From the NCBI RefSeq assembly GCF_006539165.1, contig NZ_BJMM01000019.1, positions 62,001 to 126,000 of the forward strand: a DNA stretch of 64,000 bases. The letters run 5' to 3'. Below the pieces are notes generated by a model. That model saw only the letters and a list, made by a program, of their open reading frames with translations, ran no database searches and was not told the origin of the DNA. The position numbers and the translations under genes are program-made. This document shows positions 31,193-38,961 of the stretch, piece by piece. The number at the start of each line of letters is the position of its first letter. Position 1 is the first letter of the stretch. The DNA is from Streptomyces cacaoi (GTDB lineage Bacteria; Actinomycetota; Actinomycetes; Streptomycetales; Streptomycetaceae).

Positions 31193-32626
31193 TCACAGCC
31201 CGGGCACGCGGCCGGTCAGGCTCCCTGCGTCCGCCGCCCGGCTCCCGGCCTCCGCCAGGCTCCCGGCCTGCGCGGGGGTCCCGCCGGTCAGGCCGTGCAG
31301 CGAGGCCACCAGCCGGTCGATGTCCTCGACGGTGTTGTACAGGGCCAGCGACGCACGGGTCGCGCTCTGGACGCCGTAGTGCGCCAGCGAGGGCTGGGCG
31401 CAGTGGTGTCCCGCGCGGACGGCGATGCCGTCCTGGTCGAGCCGGTCGGCGATCTCGGCCGGGTCGTGCCCGGCCAGCGTGAAGGTCAGCACCGCGACCC
31501 GCCCCGGCGCGGAGCCCAGCAGCTCCAGGCCGGGCACGGTGCCGAGCGCCTGCTCGGCGTACGCGGTGAGCTGCTCCTCGTGCGCGGCGACGCCCTCCCG
31601 GTCGAGGGAGGTCAGCCACTCCAGCGCGGCCAACAGGCCCACGGCGCCCGCGATATGACCCGTTCCCGCCTCCAGGCGGTGCGGGGCCGGCGCGAACGTC
31701 GTGTCGTCGAAGGTGACGGACTCGATCATGTTGCCGCCGCCCTGCCACGGCGGCAGTTCGGCCAGCAGCTCCGGCTTGGCGTACAGCGCGCCGATCCCGG
31801 TGGGTGCGAACACCTTGTGCCCGGAGAAGACGTAGAAGTCCACGTCCAGGTCGGTCACATCGACCGGCAGGTGTGCGACCGCCTGCGCCCCGTCCACCAG
31901 CACCTTCGCGCCGTACCTGTGGGCCAGCGCCGTCATCTCCCGCACGGGCTGGACGGTGCCCAGCACGTTGGAGACATGGCTGAGCACCACCAGCTGCGTC
32001 CGCAGGGACAGCAGGTCCGCGTACGCGTCCTGGTCGATCCGTCCGTCCGGCAGCAGCGGCACCGGCACCACGCGCGCCCGGGTCTGCCGGGAGAGCATCT
32101 GCCAGGGAACGATGTTGGAGTGGTGCTCCAGCACCGGCACCAGGATGTCGTCCCCCGGCCCGAGCCGGTCGCGTCCCCAGGTCTGGGCGACGAGGTTGAT
32201 CGCCTCGGTGGTGCCCCGGGTGAAGACGATGCTCTCCGTGCCGGGGGCGTTCAGCAGCTCGGCCACCGCCGCACGGCCGCCCTCGTACGCCGCGGTCGCC
32301 TCCCGCGCCATGGTGTGCGCACCCCGGTGGATGTTGGAGTTGCCGTGGCTGTAGTAGCCGGTCAGCGCCTCGATCACCGCGCGGGGCTTCTGCGTGGTGG
32401 CCCCGTTGTCCAACCAGGCCAGCGGCTGCCCGTTCACCGTGCGGTGCAGTACGGGGAACTCGGCGCGCGCGGCCTCGGGGGAGAAGCCGTTGGTGCGTCC
32501 GCCCCGCCGGGTGGTGCCGCCGGGCGCCGCCGGCTGCGGTGTGCTCGTGCCCGCCGGCCACCCGGGCAGGGGCCCGGCGGGCGACGGCCCCGGCCGCAGC
32601 AGCGCGTCGGGCTCAGGCGTAGTCAT
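31193..32626 (-). CDS. SufS-like cysteine desulfurase, probable encapsulin cargo
   Basis: This 477-residue PLP enzyme removes sulfur from cysteine, passing it through a persulfide. The PLP Lys271 lies in SGHKVFAPTG and the persulfide Cys409 in RAGHHCAQP; the NSNIHRGAHTMAREATAAYE segment is also typical of SufS/CsdA. Residues 1-45 form a disordered Pro/Gly-rich extension (DALLRPGPSPAGPLPGWPAG) absent from housekeeping SufS, and a C-terminal tail has AGSLAEAGSRAADAGSL repeats. Such N-terminal extensions target cargo enzymes into Family 2 encapsulins. The gene overlaps the encapsulin gene by 14 bp. No suf genes are nearby, which argues against a housekeeping Fe-S role. Confidence 0.9.
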   Translation of the reverse strand: MTTPEPDALLRPGPSPAGPLPGWPAGTSTPQPAAPGGTTRRGGRTNGFSPEAARAEFPVLHRTVNGQPLAWLDNGATTQKPRAVIEALTGYYSHGNSNIHRGAHTMAREATAAYEGGRAAVAELLNAPGTESIVFTRGTTEAINLVAQTWGRDRLGPGDDILVPVLEHHSNIVPWQMLSRQTRARVVPVPLLPDGRIDQDAYADLLSLRTQLVVLSHVSNVLGTVQPVREMTALAHRYGAKVLVDGAQAVAHLPVDVTDLDVDFYVFSGHKVFAPTGIGALYAKPELLAELPPWQGGGNMIESVTFDDTTFAPAPHRLEAGTGHIAGAVGLLAALEWLTSLDREGVAAHEEQLTAYAEQALGTVPGLELLGSAPGRVAVLTFTLAGHDPAEIADRLDQDGIAVRAGHHCAQPSLAHYGVQSATRASLALYNTVEDIDRLVASLHGLTGGTPAQAGSLAEAGSRAADAGSLTGRVPGL

Positions 32627-33992
32627 AGTGGTGCGCCACCCCGACGTTCTGGAGCACGGCGACGGCGTCCTCGACGAGCACGGCGGCGTTGAAGTACGCC
32701 GTCATCAGGTACGAGGTGACACCGCGGTGGTCGACGCCCATGTTCCGCACGGCCAGGCCCGGTTCGATCTCGTCGTCCACCTTCGAGGGGCGCAGCCCGA
32801 CCACGCCCTGCTCGGCCTCGCCGACGCGCATCAGCAGGATCTCGGTGGTGCCGGTGCCCGCGCCGGAGAAGCGCATCTTGTCGGAGGGCAGGAGCGGCAC
32901 ACCGCGCCAGGTCAGCAGCGGGCTGCCGAACCGGGTGTCGATGACCGGCGGCACGCCCCTGCGGGTGCACTCCCGGCCGAAGGCGGCAATGGCCCGGGGG
33001 TGTGCCACGAAGTAGCCCGGCTGCTTCCACACCCGGCTGAGCAGCTCGTCGAGGTCGTCCGGGGTGGGGGCGCCGGTGCGGGACTGCACGCGCTGGTCCG
33101 GCGCGACGTTGCGCAGCAGGCCGTACTCGGGGTGGTGCAGCAGCGAGGACTCCTGCTGCTCGCGCAGCGCGTGCGCGGTCAGGTTGGTCTGAGCCCTGGT
33201 CTGGTCGATGGGCCCGTTGTACAGGTCGGAGACCCGGGTGTTGACCCGCAGCACCGTCTGCGCCAGCGTCATGTGGTACTCGCGCGGCGCCTCCTCGAAG
33301 TCGACGTAGGTGCGCGGCAGTTCGGGCTCTCCGACGTGGTCGGCGCTCAGGTCGATGGGGGCCTCGCTGCCGGCCCGCTGCTCGCTGCCGGCGAGGTAGG
33401 CGTCCACGGCGGCGCGTACGGTCTCGTTGCGCTCGGACACCGCCGTGAGGGCCGTACGCGGACAGCGCAGCGCGACGCCGGCGGTGAGCGCCTGGACCCG
33501 GTAGGGCGCCGGGGCGCCGCGGGTCCAGGCGTCGAGGTCGAAGAACTGGCCGTCGGCCACGACGTCCAGCAGGGCGTCCTCGCCGTGGTGGCCGGTGGAC
33601 CGCTTCTCGGCGCGCCCGCGGACGAGGACCCACAGCTGGTCGGCGTCCGCGCCCTCCTGGACGAGCGTCTCGCCGGGCTCGAAGGCCACCTCGGTGAAGG
33701 CGTGGGCGAGTTCGCCGAGGGCGTCGTCGTCCGCGGGGCGCAGGTACGGCAGTTCGCGGAGGTCGCCGGGGATGACGCGGGCCGCGCCGCCTTCGGTGTA
33801 GGTCCCGATCCGGTCGTCGCCGACCGTGTAGGTGCGCCGGCGGTTGACGCGGTAGACACCGGAGTCGATGTCGACCCACGGCAGTGCACGCAGCAGATAG
33901 CGCGGGGAAATGCCGCGCATCTGCGGGCTGGTCTTGGTGGCGGTCGCCAACTGCCGTGCGGCACCCGGGGCCAGACTGGTCCGGTCGGTCAC
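32613..33992 (-). CDS. Family 2 encapsulin shell protein with cyclic-nucleotide-binding-like insertion (2B type)
   Basis: The 459-residue product looks like an HK97-fold Family 2 encapsulin. The N-terminal arm and first shell strands (RGISPRYLLRALPWVDIDSG and VYRVNRRRTYTV) are followed at about residues 85-200 by a cNMP-binding-like beta-barrel (FEPGETLVQEGADADQLWVL and VVADGQFFDLDAW). The rest of the shell domain has PREYHMTLAQTVLRVNTRVS, LYNGPIDQTRAQTNLTAHAL, HHPEYGLLRNV and the terminal GVTSYLMTAYFNAAVLVEDA. It often gets annotated as a Crp or cyclic-nucleotide protein. The GTG start has a CGAGGAGAA ribosome site. It is the first gene of a pair with the desulfurase. Confidence 0.88.
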   Translation of the reverse strand: MTDRTSLAPGAARQLATATKTSPQMRGISPRYLLRALPWVDIDSGVYRVNRRRTYTVGDDRIGTYTEGGAARVIPGDLRELPYLRPADDDALGELAHAFTEVAFEPGETLVQEGADADQLWVLVRGRAEKRSTGHHGEDALLDVVADGQFFDLDAWTRGAPAPYRVQALTAGVALRCPRTALTAVSERNETVRAAVDAYLAGSEQRAGSEAPIDLSADHVGEPELPRTYVDFEEAPREYHMTLAQTVLRVNTRVSDLYNGPIDQTRAQTNLTAHALREQQESSLLHHPEYGLLRNVAPDQRVQSRTGAPTPDDLDELLSRVWKQPGYFVAHPRAIAAFGRECTRRGVPPVIDTRFGSPLLTWRGVPLLPSDKMRFSGAGTGTTEILLMRVGEAEQGVVGLRPSKVDDEIEPGLAVRNMGVDHRGVTSYLMTAYFNAAVLVEDAVAVLQNVGVAHHYDYA

Positions 33993-34023
33993 GTGGTTCT
34001 CCTCGGAATTGCGCTCACCCGGC

Positions 34024-34080
34024 GCCCACGGAAATGCGCGCGCCGGGGCATGGGCGCCGGGCGCGGCGCATTCCGTGGGC
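34024..34080 (-). promoter_or_regulatory. long imperfect inverted repeat in the encapsulin leader
   Basis: Arms 34024-34039 and 34066-34080 are complementary over 15 bp with one bulged A; they include GCCCACGGAA/TTCCGTGGGC. The element ends 31 nt before the encapsulin GTG. It could be an RNA hairpin in the 5' leader or two operator half-sites about 42 bp apart (four helical turns). Confidence 0.65.
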
Positions 34081-34359
34081 ACGGGGGTGAGGTGAAGTAC
34101 GGAACAACGGGAGATCGTCGTGTGCCCCGCTCCCGGCTGCAACAAGCGTGGAGCGGGCGAATGACGAAAAACCATCGGTTCGGCGTGGACTGTTCCAGGA
34201 ACCGTTGTTCGAGTTCCCTTTTCTCGCTGGTCACCGGTCATTCGGCGCGACGGGAAAGAGTGCTATCCGGAACCAGGGATTCCCTAATGCTTTCATCACA
34301 ACGGCTGGTTTCTATTCGCGAAGAAATGTTCCTCCTTTCGAATAGAGGAGCGAGGAGAC
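34081..34359. other. AT-richer intergenic region before the encapsulin operon
   Basis: With the leader repeat and the SulP terminator this belongs to a 415-bp gap. The part from about 34160 to 34350 is clearly AT-richer than the window average, as expected for promoters or regulatory DNA. It holds an 8-bp inverted repeat TCTATTCG/CGAATAGA (34311-34318, 34339-34346) and a GTTCCAGGAAC palindrome at about 34192-34202. A 65-codon plus-strand frame spans 34148-34345, but it has no good ribosome site and no recognisable domain, so it is not called. Confidence 0.55.
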
Positions 34360-34389
34360 GGCGGTACGCGCGACGGGGCGCGTACCGCC
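34360..34389 (-). terminator. terminator after the SulP gene
   Basis: Perfect 12-bp inverted repeat, arms 34360-34371 and 34378-34389 with a 6-nt loop, 18 bp downstream of the SulP stop codon. Confidence 0.8.
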
Positions 34390-34407
34390 GGGGCCGGGTC
34401 GGCCCGG

Positions 34408-35925
34408 TCACCCCGCCGCCGGCTCGGGCGCGGGGGTCCGCGCCGCGACGAGCCGGTTGTGCTGCTCCTCCCAGGTGGACAGGGCCAGCCCGCAGGCGTG
34501 GTCCATGTGCCGCAGGCCGTCCAGATGCAGCTCCACACGCCGGTCGGCGGGCAGCGCGTCCAACTGGTCCTGGAGCCTGGGCAGTCGCAGGAAGGTGGCG
34601 TTGCCCAGCACCCGGACGCGCAACGGCTCGTCGTCGCCCGGATCCTCGGTCTCCACATGGACGTGCGAGGTCTCCCAGGCCGTCTTGACCACGGAGGCCA
34701 GCAGCCCGAGCAGCACGCCCTGGAACATGTCGGTCAGCACGATGGCCAGCGCGGTCACCGCGAGGATGACGGCCTCCGCCCGGTGCTCACGCCACATCGG
34801 GCGCAGCTGCCGCAGCGGGATCAACTTCCAGCCCGCGTGCACCAGGACACCCGCGAGCGCCGAGAGGGGTATCAGCTCCAGCACCGCGGGCAGCGCCGCG
34901 GCGAACAGCAGCAGCCACACCCCGTGCAGCACGCGGGACGCCTTCGTCCGGGCCCCGGCCGAGACGTTCGCCGAACTGCGGACGATCACCGCCGTCATGG
35001 GCAGCGCGCCGAGCACCCCGCACACGGCGTTGCCGGCGCCCTGTGCCATCAGCTCCTTGTCGTAGTCGGTGCGGCGGCCGTTGTGCAGCCGGTCCACGGC
35101 CGCGGCGCTGAACAGCGACTCGGCGGAGGCGATCAGCGTGAACGCCAGCACGGTGCCGAGCATCGCGCCCGAGGCCAGACCGCCGAACTCGCCGAGCGCG
35201 GGCGGTTGCACGGCCTCGAACAGGCCCTGCACCTCGACCCGGGCGATGGGCAGCCCGAAGCCGGCGGTCACCGCCGTGGCCAGCAGTACGGCGGCCAGCG
35301 GGCCGGGCACCGCACGGGCGCCGGCCCGCCACCGGGGCCACAGGACGAGCACCGCCACGGTGCCGGCGCCGACGGCGAGCGCGGTGAGCGCCCCGGTGTC
35401 CCCGGCGGTGTCCAGGACGAGGCGCCCCAGGCCGAGGATCTTGGCGGGGCCGCTGCCGGGTGCCTCCGCGTCGGCGAGGGCGTACAACTGCCCGGCGATC
35501 AGCACCAGTCCGATACCGGCGAGCATGCCCTGGACGACGGAGACGGAGATCGCCCGGAACCAGCGGCCCAGCCGCAGCGCCCCCATGGCCAGCTGGAGCA
35601 CCCCGGCCGCCAGCACGAGCACGCCGAGTGCGGCGAGCCCGTGGGTCTGTACGGCCTCGTACACCAGGACGGTCAGACCGGCCGCCGGCCCGCTGACCTG
35701 GAGGCTGCTGCCGGGCAGGAAGCCGGTGACCAGCCCGCCCACGATGCCGGTGACCAGGCCGAGTTCGGCCGGTACCCCGGAGGCGACGGCCACGCCCACG
35801 CACAGCGGCAGCGCGACCAGGAAGACGACGAGGGAAGCGGTGAAGTCCGCGCGGAACGTGCGCCGGTCCGGCAGCAGGGCGCTCAGCCGCCCGGTGCGCT
35901 CCGGGCGCTGTGGAGTCGGTGTCAT
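34408..35925 (-). CDS. SulP family anion transporter with STAS domain
   Basis: This 505-residue SulP/SLC26-type transporter has about a dozen membrane helices. N-terminal features are ADFTASLVVFLVALPLCVGV and GIVGGLVTGFLPGSSLQVSG, with PAAGLTVLVYEA; the core has AQGAGNAVCGVLGALPMTAV and IVRSSANVSAGARTK. The C-terminal STAS domain includes VRVLGNATFLRLPRLQDQLD and HMDHACGLAL. It lies 8 bp downstream of a beta-carbonic anhydrase gene. SulP-carbonic anhydrase pairs and fusions point to bicarbonate transport. Sulfate is the alternative, of interest because a sulfur-handling encapsulin operon follows on the same strand. Confidence 0.9.
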   Translation of the reverse strand: MTPTPQRPERTGRLSALLPDRRTFRADFTASLVVFLVALPLCVGVAVASGVPAELGLVTGIVGGLVTGFLPGSSLQVSGPAAGLTVLVYEAVQTHGLAALGVLVLAAGVLQLAMGALRLGRWFRAISVSVVQGMLAGIGLVLIAGQLYALADAEAPGSGPAKILGLGRLVLDTAGDTGALTALAVGAGTVAVLVLWPRWRAGARAVPGPLAAVLLATAVTAGFGLPIARVEVQGLFEAVQPPALGEFGGLASGAMLGTVLAFTLIASAESLFSAAAVDRLHNGRRTDYDKELMAQGAGNAVCGVLGALPMTAVIVRSSANVSAGARTKASRVLHGVWLLLFAAALPAVLELIPLSALAGVLVHAGWKLIPLRQLRPMWREHRAEAVILAVTALAIVLTDMFQGVLLGLLASVVKTAWETSHVHVETEDPGDDEPLRVRVLGNATFLRLPRLQDQLDALPADRRVELHLDGLRHMDHACGLALSTWEEQHNRLVAARTPAPEPAAG

Positions 35926-35933
35926 GGCGGGCC

Positions 35934-36554
35934 TCACAGCGGAAGGAAGGCGTCGACGTCGGCCCGGTGTTCGAGGACGAGCCCGGTGTCGACGGCGTAG
36001 AACCAGCCGCGCAGCGTCAGCCGCCCGGCCTCCTCCCGCTCCGCGACACAGGGGTAGGCGCGCAGCCGTGCCAGCTGGGTGCGCACATGCCGCTGCACCG
36101 CAGCGGACACATCCGCCTGCGCCGACTCGTCCTCGCCGGCCGCCAGTTCGGCGCCGGGCGGCAGCTGGGCGGCCAGCCATCCCGCGACGGCGGGCAGCTC
36201 CGCCAGGTCGTCACCGCGCACCCGGGCGCCCACGGCCCCGCAGTGCGAGTGCCCGCACACGACGACCTCGGGCACGCCGAGCACACACACCGCGTACTCG
36301 ATGGTCGCGGCCTCGCCGCTGGGTGCGCCGGAGCGCGGATAGGGCGGTACGGCGTTGCCCGCCGTGCGCAGCTCGAACAGCTGGCCGGGCTCGGCCCCGG
36401 TGAACAGCGCCGGCACGACCCGGGAATCGGAACAGGTGATGAACAGGGCCTCCGGCGACTGGCCCTGCGCCAGGCGGCCGAAGCGGGTCCGCTCGTCCGC
36501 GCGGTCGCGGATGCGGGCGGAGAAGGCACGGGTATGCGGAATGAGGGACTGCAT
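35934..36554 (-). CDS. beta-class carbonic anhydrase
   Basis: This 206-residue zinc enzyme interconverts CO2 and bicarbonate. The metal ligands are all present: Cys41 in ITCSDSRVVP, His102 and Cys105 in VVCGHSHCGAVG; Asp43 and Arg45 form the catalytic dyad. LFELRTAGNAVPPY is also diagnostic. The C-terminus LTLRGWFYAVDTGLVLEH is typical of the class. It is the first gene of a two-gene operon with the SulP transporter, where it would supply or consume bicarbonate at the membrane. Confidence 0.93.
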   Translation of the reverse strand: MQSLIPHTRAFSARIRDRADERTRFGRLAQGQSPEALFITCSDSRVVPALFTGAEPGQLFELRTAGNAVPPYPRSGAPSGEAATIEYAVCVLGVPEVVVCGHSHCGAVGARVRGDDLAELPAVAGWLAAQLPPGAELAAGEDESAQADVSAAVQRHVRTQLARLRAYPCVAEREEAGRLTLRGWFYAVDTGLVLEHRADVDAFLPL

Positions 36555-36612
36555 GAGGAGTCACACCTCGCTCGGGTCTCGACTGATGGATGTCACGGCC
36601 GGGCGGCCGTGC

Positions 36613-36990
36613 TCACAGTCGGAACACCTGGTGCAGTACGGGGACCTCGACCTGTCTGTGCCACGGCAGCCCGCCGCAGCCCAGCCCCGGGAAGGGCGCG
36701 TGCCGCCGTGCCGGGTCCTCCCGGGGAGCCGGTTCGGTGTGCAGCACCGGGCGTTCGACCGGTGCGGGCGGCGAGGTGAGGGCACGCGCCGAGCGGCGGC
36801 CCCGGCAGTCGACGGGCCCGTCCTCGTGCTCGGAGGTGCTCGGCCCCGCGCTCTGCTGCGTGGCGGCGGAGCGCACGGACTCGGTTGTGGAGGCCGGGCC
36901 GGAGGCGGCCATGGTGCACACGGCGAGCAGGAGGCCCACCACGAGCGCGACGGCGTGTGCCCATGGCCGCGCGGTCACGCTGCGGTGCAT
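36613..36990 (-). CDS. small exported hypothetical protein
   Basis: This 125-residue protein has an N-terminal signal or anchor helix (ARPWAHAVALVVGLLLAVCT) followed by a Ser/Thr/Pro-rich extracytoplasmic region with DCRGRRSARALTSPPAPVER, PVLHTEPAPRED and a C-terminal GLGCGGLPWHRQVEVPVLHQ. A strong purine-rich ribosome site (GAGGGGGAGG) lies just before the ATG. It is upstream of the carbonic anhydrase gene on the same strand with 58 bp between them. No domain is recognised. The longer frame from 37077 has no better start. Confidence 0.7.
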   Translation of the reverse strand: MHRSVTARPWAHAVALVVGLLLAVCTMAASGPASTTESVRSAATQQSAGPSTSEHEDGPVDCRGRRSARALTSPPAPVERPVLHTEPAPREDPARRHAPFPGLGCGGLPWHRQVEVPVLHQVFRL

Positions 36991-37216
36991 CCTCCCCCTC
37001 CGTGCGCTGGTCGTGGACGGCCGGCGCCGGTGGCACCGCGTCGGCGGGTGTCGCTGGTCGACTCCATGCTGACCCACCGCTTGTGTCGGTTCGCGGCGCG
37101 TACGGTGAACAATGGATGAACTCCGCGCGTAGCGTGCTCACTTACGCGTGGTAACCCCCCGTGCGGGGACGACGACCTTCCGTCGAGAAGGCGGCGGCCT
37201 TCCCCGCCGCCCCGGC

Positions 37217-38080
37217 TCACCCCTTGAAGGCGCCCTGCAACAGCCCGGCGACAAAGCTGCGTTGGAAGATCAGATACAGCAGTGTGATGGGCAGCATCAC
37301 CAGCACGGTGCCCGCCGCGAGCATCGGCACATCCGTGTTGTTCTGCCCCACGAAGAAGCCCAGCCCGGCCGGAGCGGTGCGCTTGGTGGCGTCCTGGACG
37401 AGCACCAGCACCAGCAGGAACTGGTTCCACGACCACATGAACACCAGTACGCCCAGCGTCATCAGAGGCGGCCTGGCCAGCGGCAGCAGCACCCGGAAGA
37501 GGATCGTCAGCGACGAGGCGCCGTCGATCCGGGCCGCCTCCACCAGCGAGGCGGGCGCCGCCCGGAAGTGGGTGCGCATCCAGAAGACGCCGAACGGCAG
37601 GAACAGTGCGATCTCCACCAGGATCACGCCGAGGTAGGAGTCCGTCAGCCCGATGCCGCGCAGATCGAAGTAGAGCGGTACGACGACGAGTTCGACGGGG
37701 ATCGTCAGCCCCGCGACGAACAGCGCGGCGACGCCGTCCCCGCCCGGCAGCCGCATCGTGCCCAGCGCGTAGCCGGCGAGTGCGGCCAGCACCAGCGTCG
37801 CCGGGACCACGCCGACGGCGATGACCAGGCTGGAGCGCATCAGCTCCGAGAAGCCCGCGACCGACCACGCCTCCCGGTAGTTGTCCAGGCTCCACCGCTG
37901 CGGCCAGGACATGCCCGTCACCGGCTTGCCCGAGGGCTGCATCGAGGCCAGGAACACATTGAGGAACGGGACGACGACGGCCGCGGCCAGCACCGTCAAC
38001 AGGCCGTAGCCGCCCCAGCGTTCGGTGTGCGACGCCGTCCGCCCCGCGCCCGCCCTCCGCGTCGGTGTCCCCGCCCTCAT
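37217..38080 (-). CDS. carbohydrate ABC transporter permease (MalG type), second importer
   Basis: This 287-residue permease has six membrane helices. The EAA loop near residue 180 reads LVEAARIDGASSLTILFRVL. The N-terminal ASMQPSGKPVTGMSWPQRWS periplasmic segment and the C-terminal RSFVAGLLQGAFKG are characteristic of CUT1 MalG-like subunits. Its ATG overlaps the stop of the MalF-like gene by 4 bp. The operon has no ATPase gene, so a shared ATPase is expected. Confidence 0.9.
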   Translation of the reverse strand: MRAGTPTRRAGAGRTASHTERWGGYGLLTVLAAAVVVPFLNVFLASMQPSGKPVTGMSWPQRWSLDNYREAWSVAGFSELMRSSLVIAVGVVPATLVLAALAGYALGTMRLPGGDGVAALFVAGLTIPVELVVVPLYFDLRGIGLTDSYLGVILVEIALFLPFGVFWMRTHFRAAPASLVEAARIDGASSLTILFRVLLPLARPPLMTLGVLVFMWSWNQFLLVLVLVQDATKRTAPAGLGFFVGQNNTDVPMLAAGTVLVMLPITLLYLIFQRSFVAGLLQGAFKG

Positions 38081-38961
38081 GACGGCGTCCTCGACAGCCG
38101 GTTGACGAGGTAGACGATGACGAGGATGAGCAGGCTCAGCACCACACCGAGCGCCGAGGCCAGCCCCACCTTCCCGGCGGAGAACGCCAGCCGGTAGATC
38201 AGCAGCCCCGGCACGGTCGTCTCCTCGCCGGGACCGCCGCCGGTGGTGACATAGACGATGTCGAAGCTCGCCAGCGCGGCCACCGTCGTCACCGTCAGCG
38301 CCACCGCCAGCTCACCGCGCAGCTGGGGCAGCGTCACGGAGACGAACTCCCGCACCGGCCCCGCGCCGTCCAGCCGCGCCGCCTCGTACAGCTGCGGATC
38401 GACCTTGTGCACCCCGCTGAGGAACAGCATCATGCACAGCCCGCTCAGCACCCAGGTGCCCACCAGACCGACGGCGATCAGCGCCCAGTCGAAGTCGCCC
38501 AGCCAGGCCCGGGTGAACCCGCCCAGGCCGACCGCGTCGAGCGCCTCGTTGACCAGCCCGTCCTCGCCGTACAGCCAGCGCCAGGTGACGCCCACCGCGA
38601 CCAGCGGGACGACCTGCGGCAGCATGAACAGCAGCCGGTAGCCGGCCATGCCCGGGCGCCGGTGCCGGGCCAGCAGCGCCGTCAGCAGCAGCCCCGCCAG
38701 GATCGGCAGCAGCGCGAAGAAGACCACCAGCACCAGCGCGTTGACCACCGAGCCGCGCAGCGCCGGATCGGTGAACACCCGCCGGTAGTTGTCCAGGCCC
38801 GCCCAGCTGCCCAGCGTCACCCCGTCCCAGTCGAACAGCGACAGATAGGCGGTGTGCAGCGCGGGCAGCACGGCGAAGGCCAGATAGACGGCCAGCGCCG
38901 GCAGCACGAACAGATAGCCGCGCAGCCGCCGGCCGCCGCGGGTACGCCCCCGGGCGGTCAT
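38077..38961 (-). CDS. carbohydrate ABC transporter permease (MalF type), second importer
   Basis: This 294-residue permease begins RLRGYLFVLPALAVYLAFAV and has the SLFDWDGVTLGSWAGLDNYR periplasmic motif and an EAA loop YEAARLDGAGPVREFVSVTL near residue 205. The C-terminal half (TVPGLLIYRLAFSAGKVGLA) is typical of sugar permeases. It overlaps the binding-protein stop (ATGA) and the next permease start by 4 bp each, so the three genes are one translational unit. Confidence 0.9.
   Translation of the reverse strand: MTARGRTRGGRRLRGYLFVLPALAVYLAFAVLPALHTAYLSLFDWDGVTLGSWAGLDNYRRVFTDPALRGSVVNALVLVVFFALLPILAGLLLTALLARHRRPGMAGYRLLFMLPQVVPLVAVGVTWRWLYGEDGLVNEALDAVGLGGFTRAWLGDFDWALIAVGLVGTWVLSGLCMMLFLSGVHKVDPQLYEAARLDGAGPVREFVSVTLPQLRGELAVALTVTTVAALASFDIVYVTTGGGPGEETTVPGLLIYRLAFSAGKVGLASALGVVLSLLILVIVYLVNRLSRTPS

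Noticed and set aside
34148..34345. 65-codon frame in the AT-rich gap before the encapsulin
   Set aside because: No ribosome site, no recognised domain and a position in probable promoter DNA.
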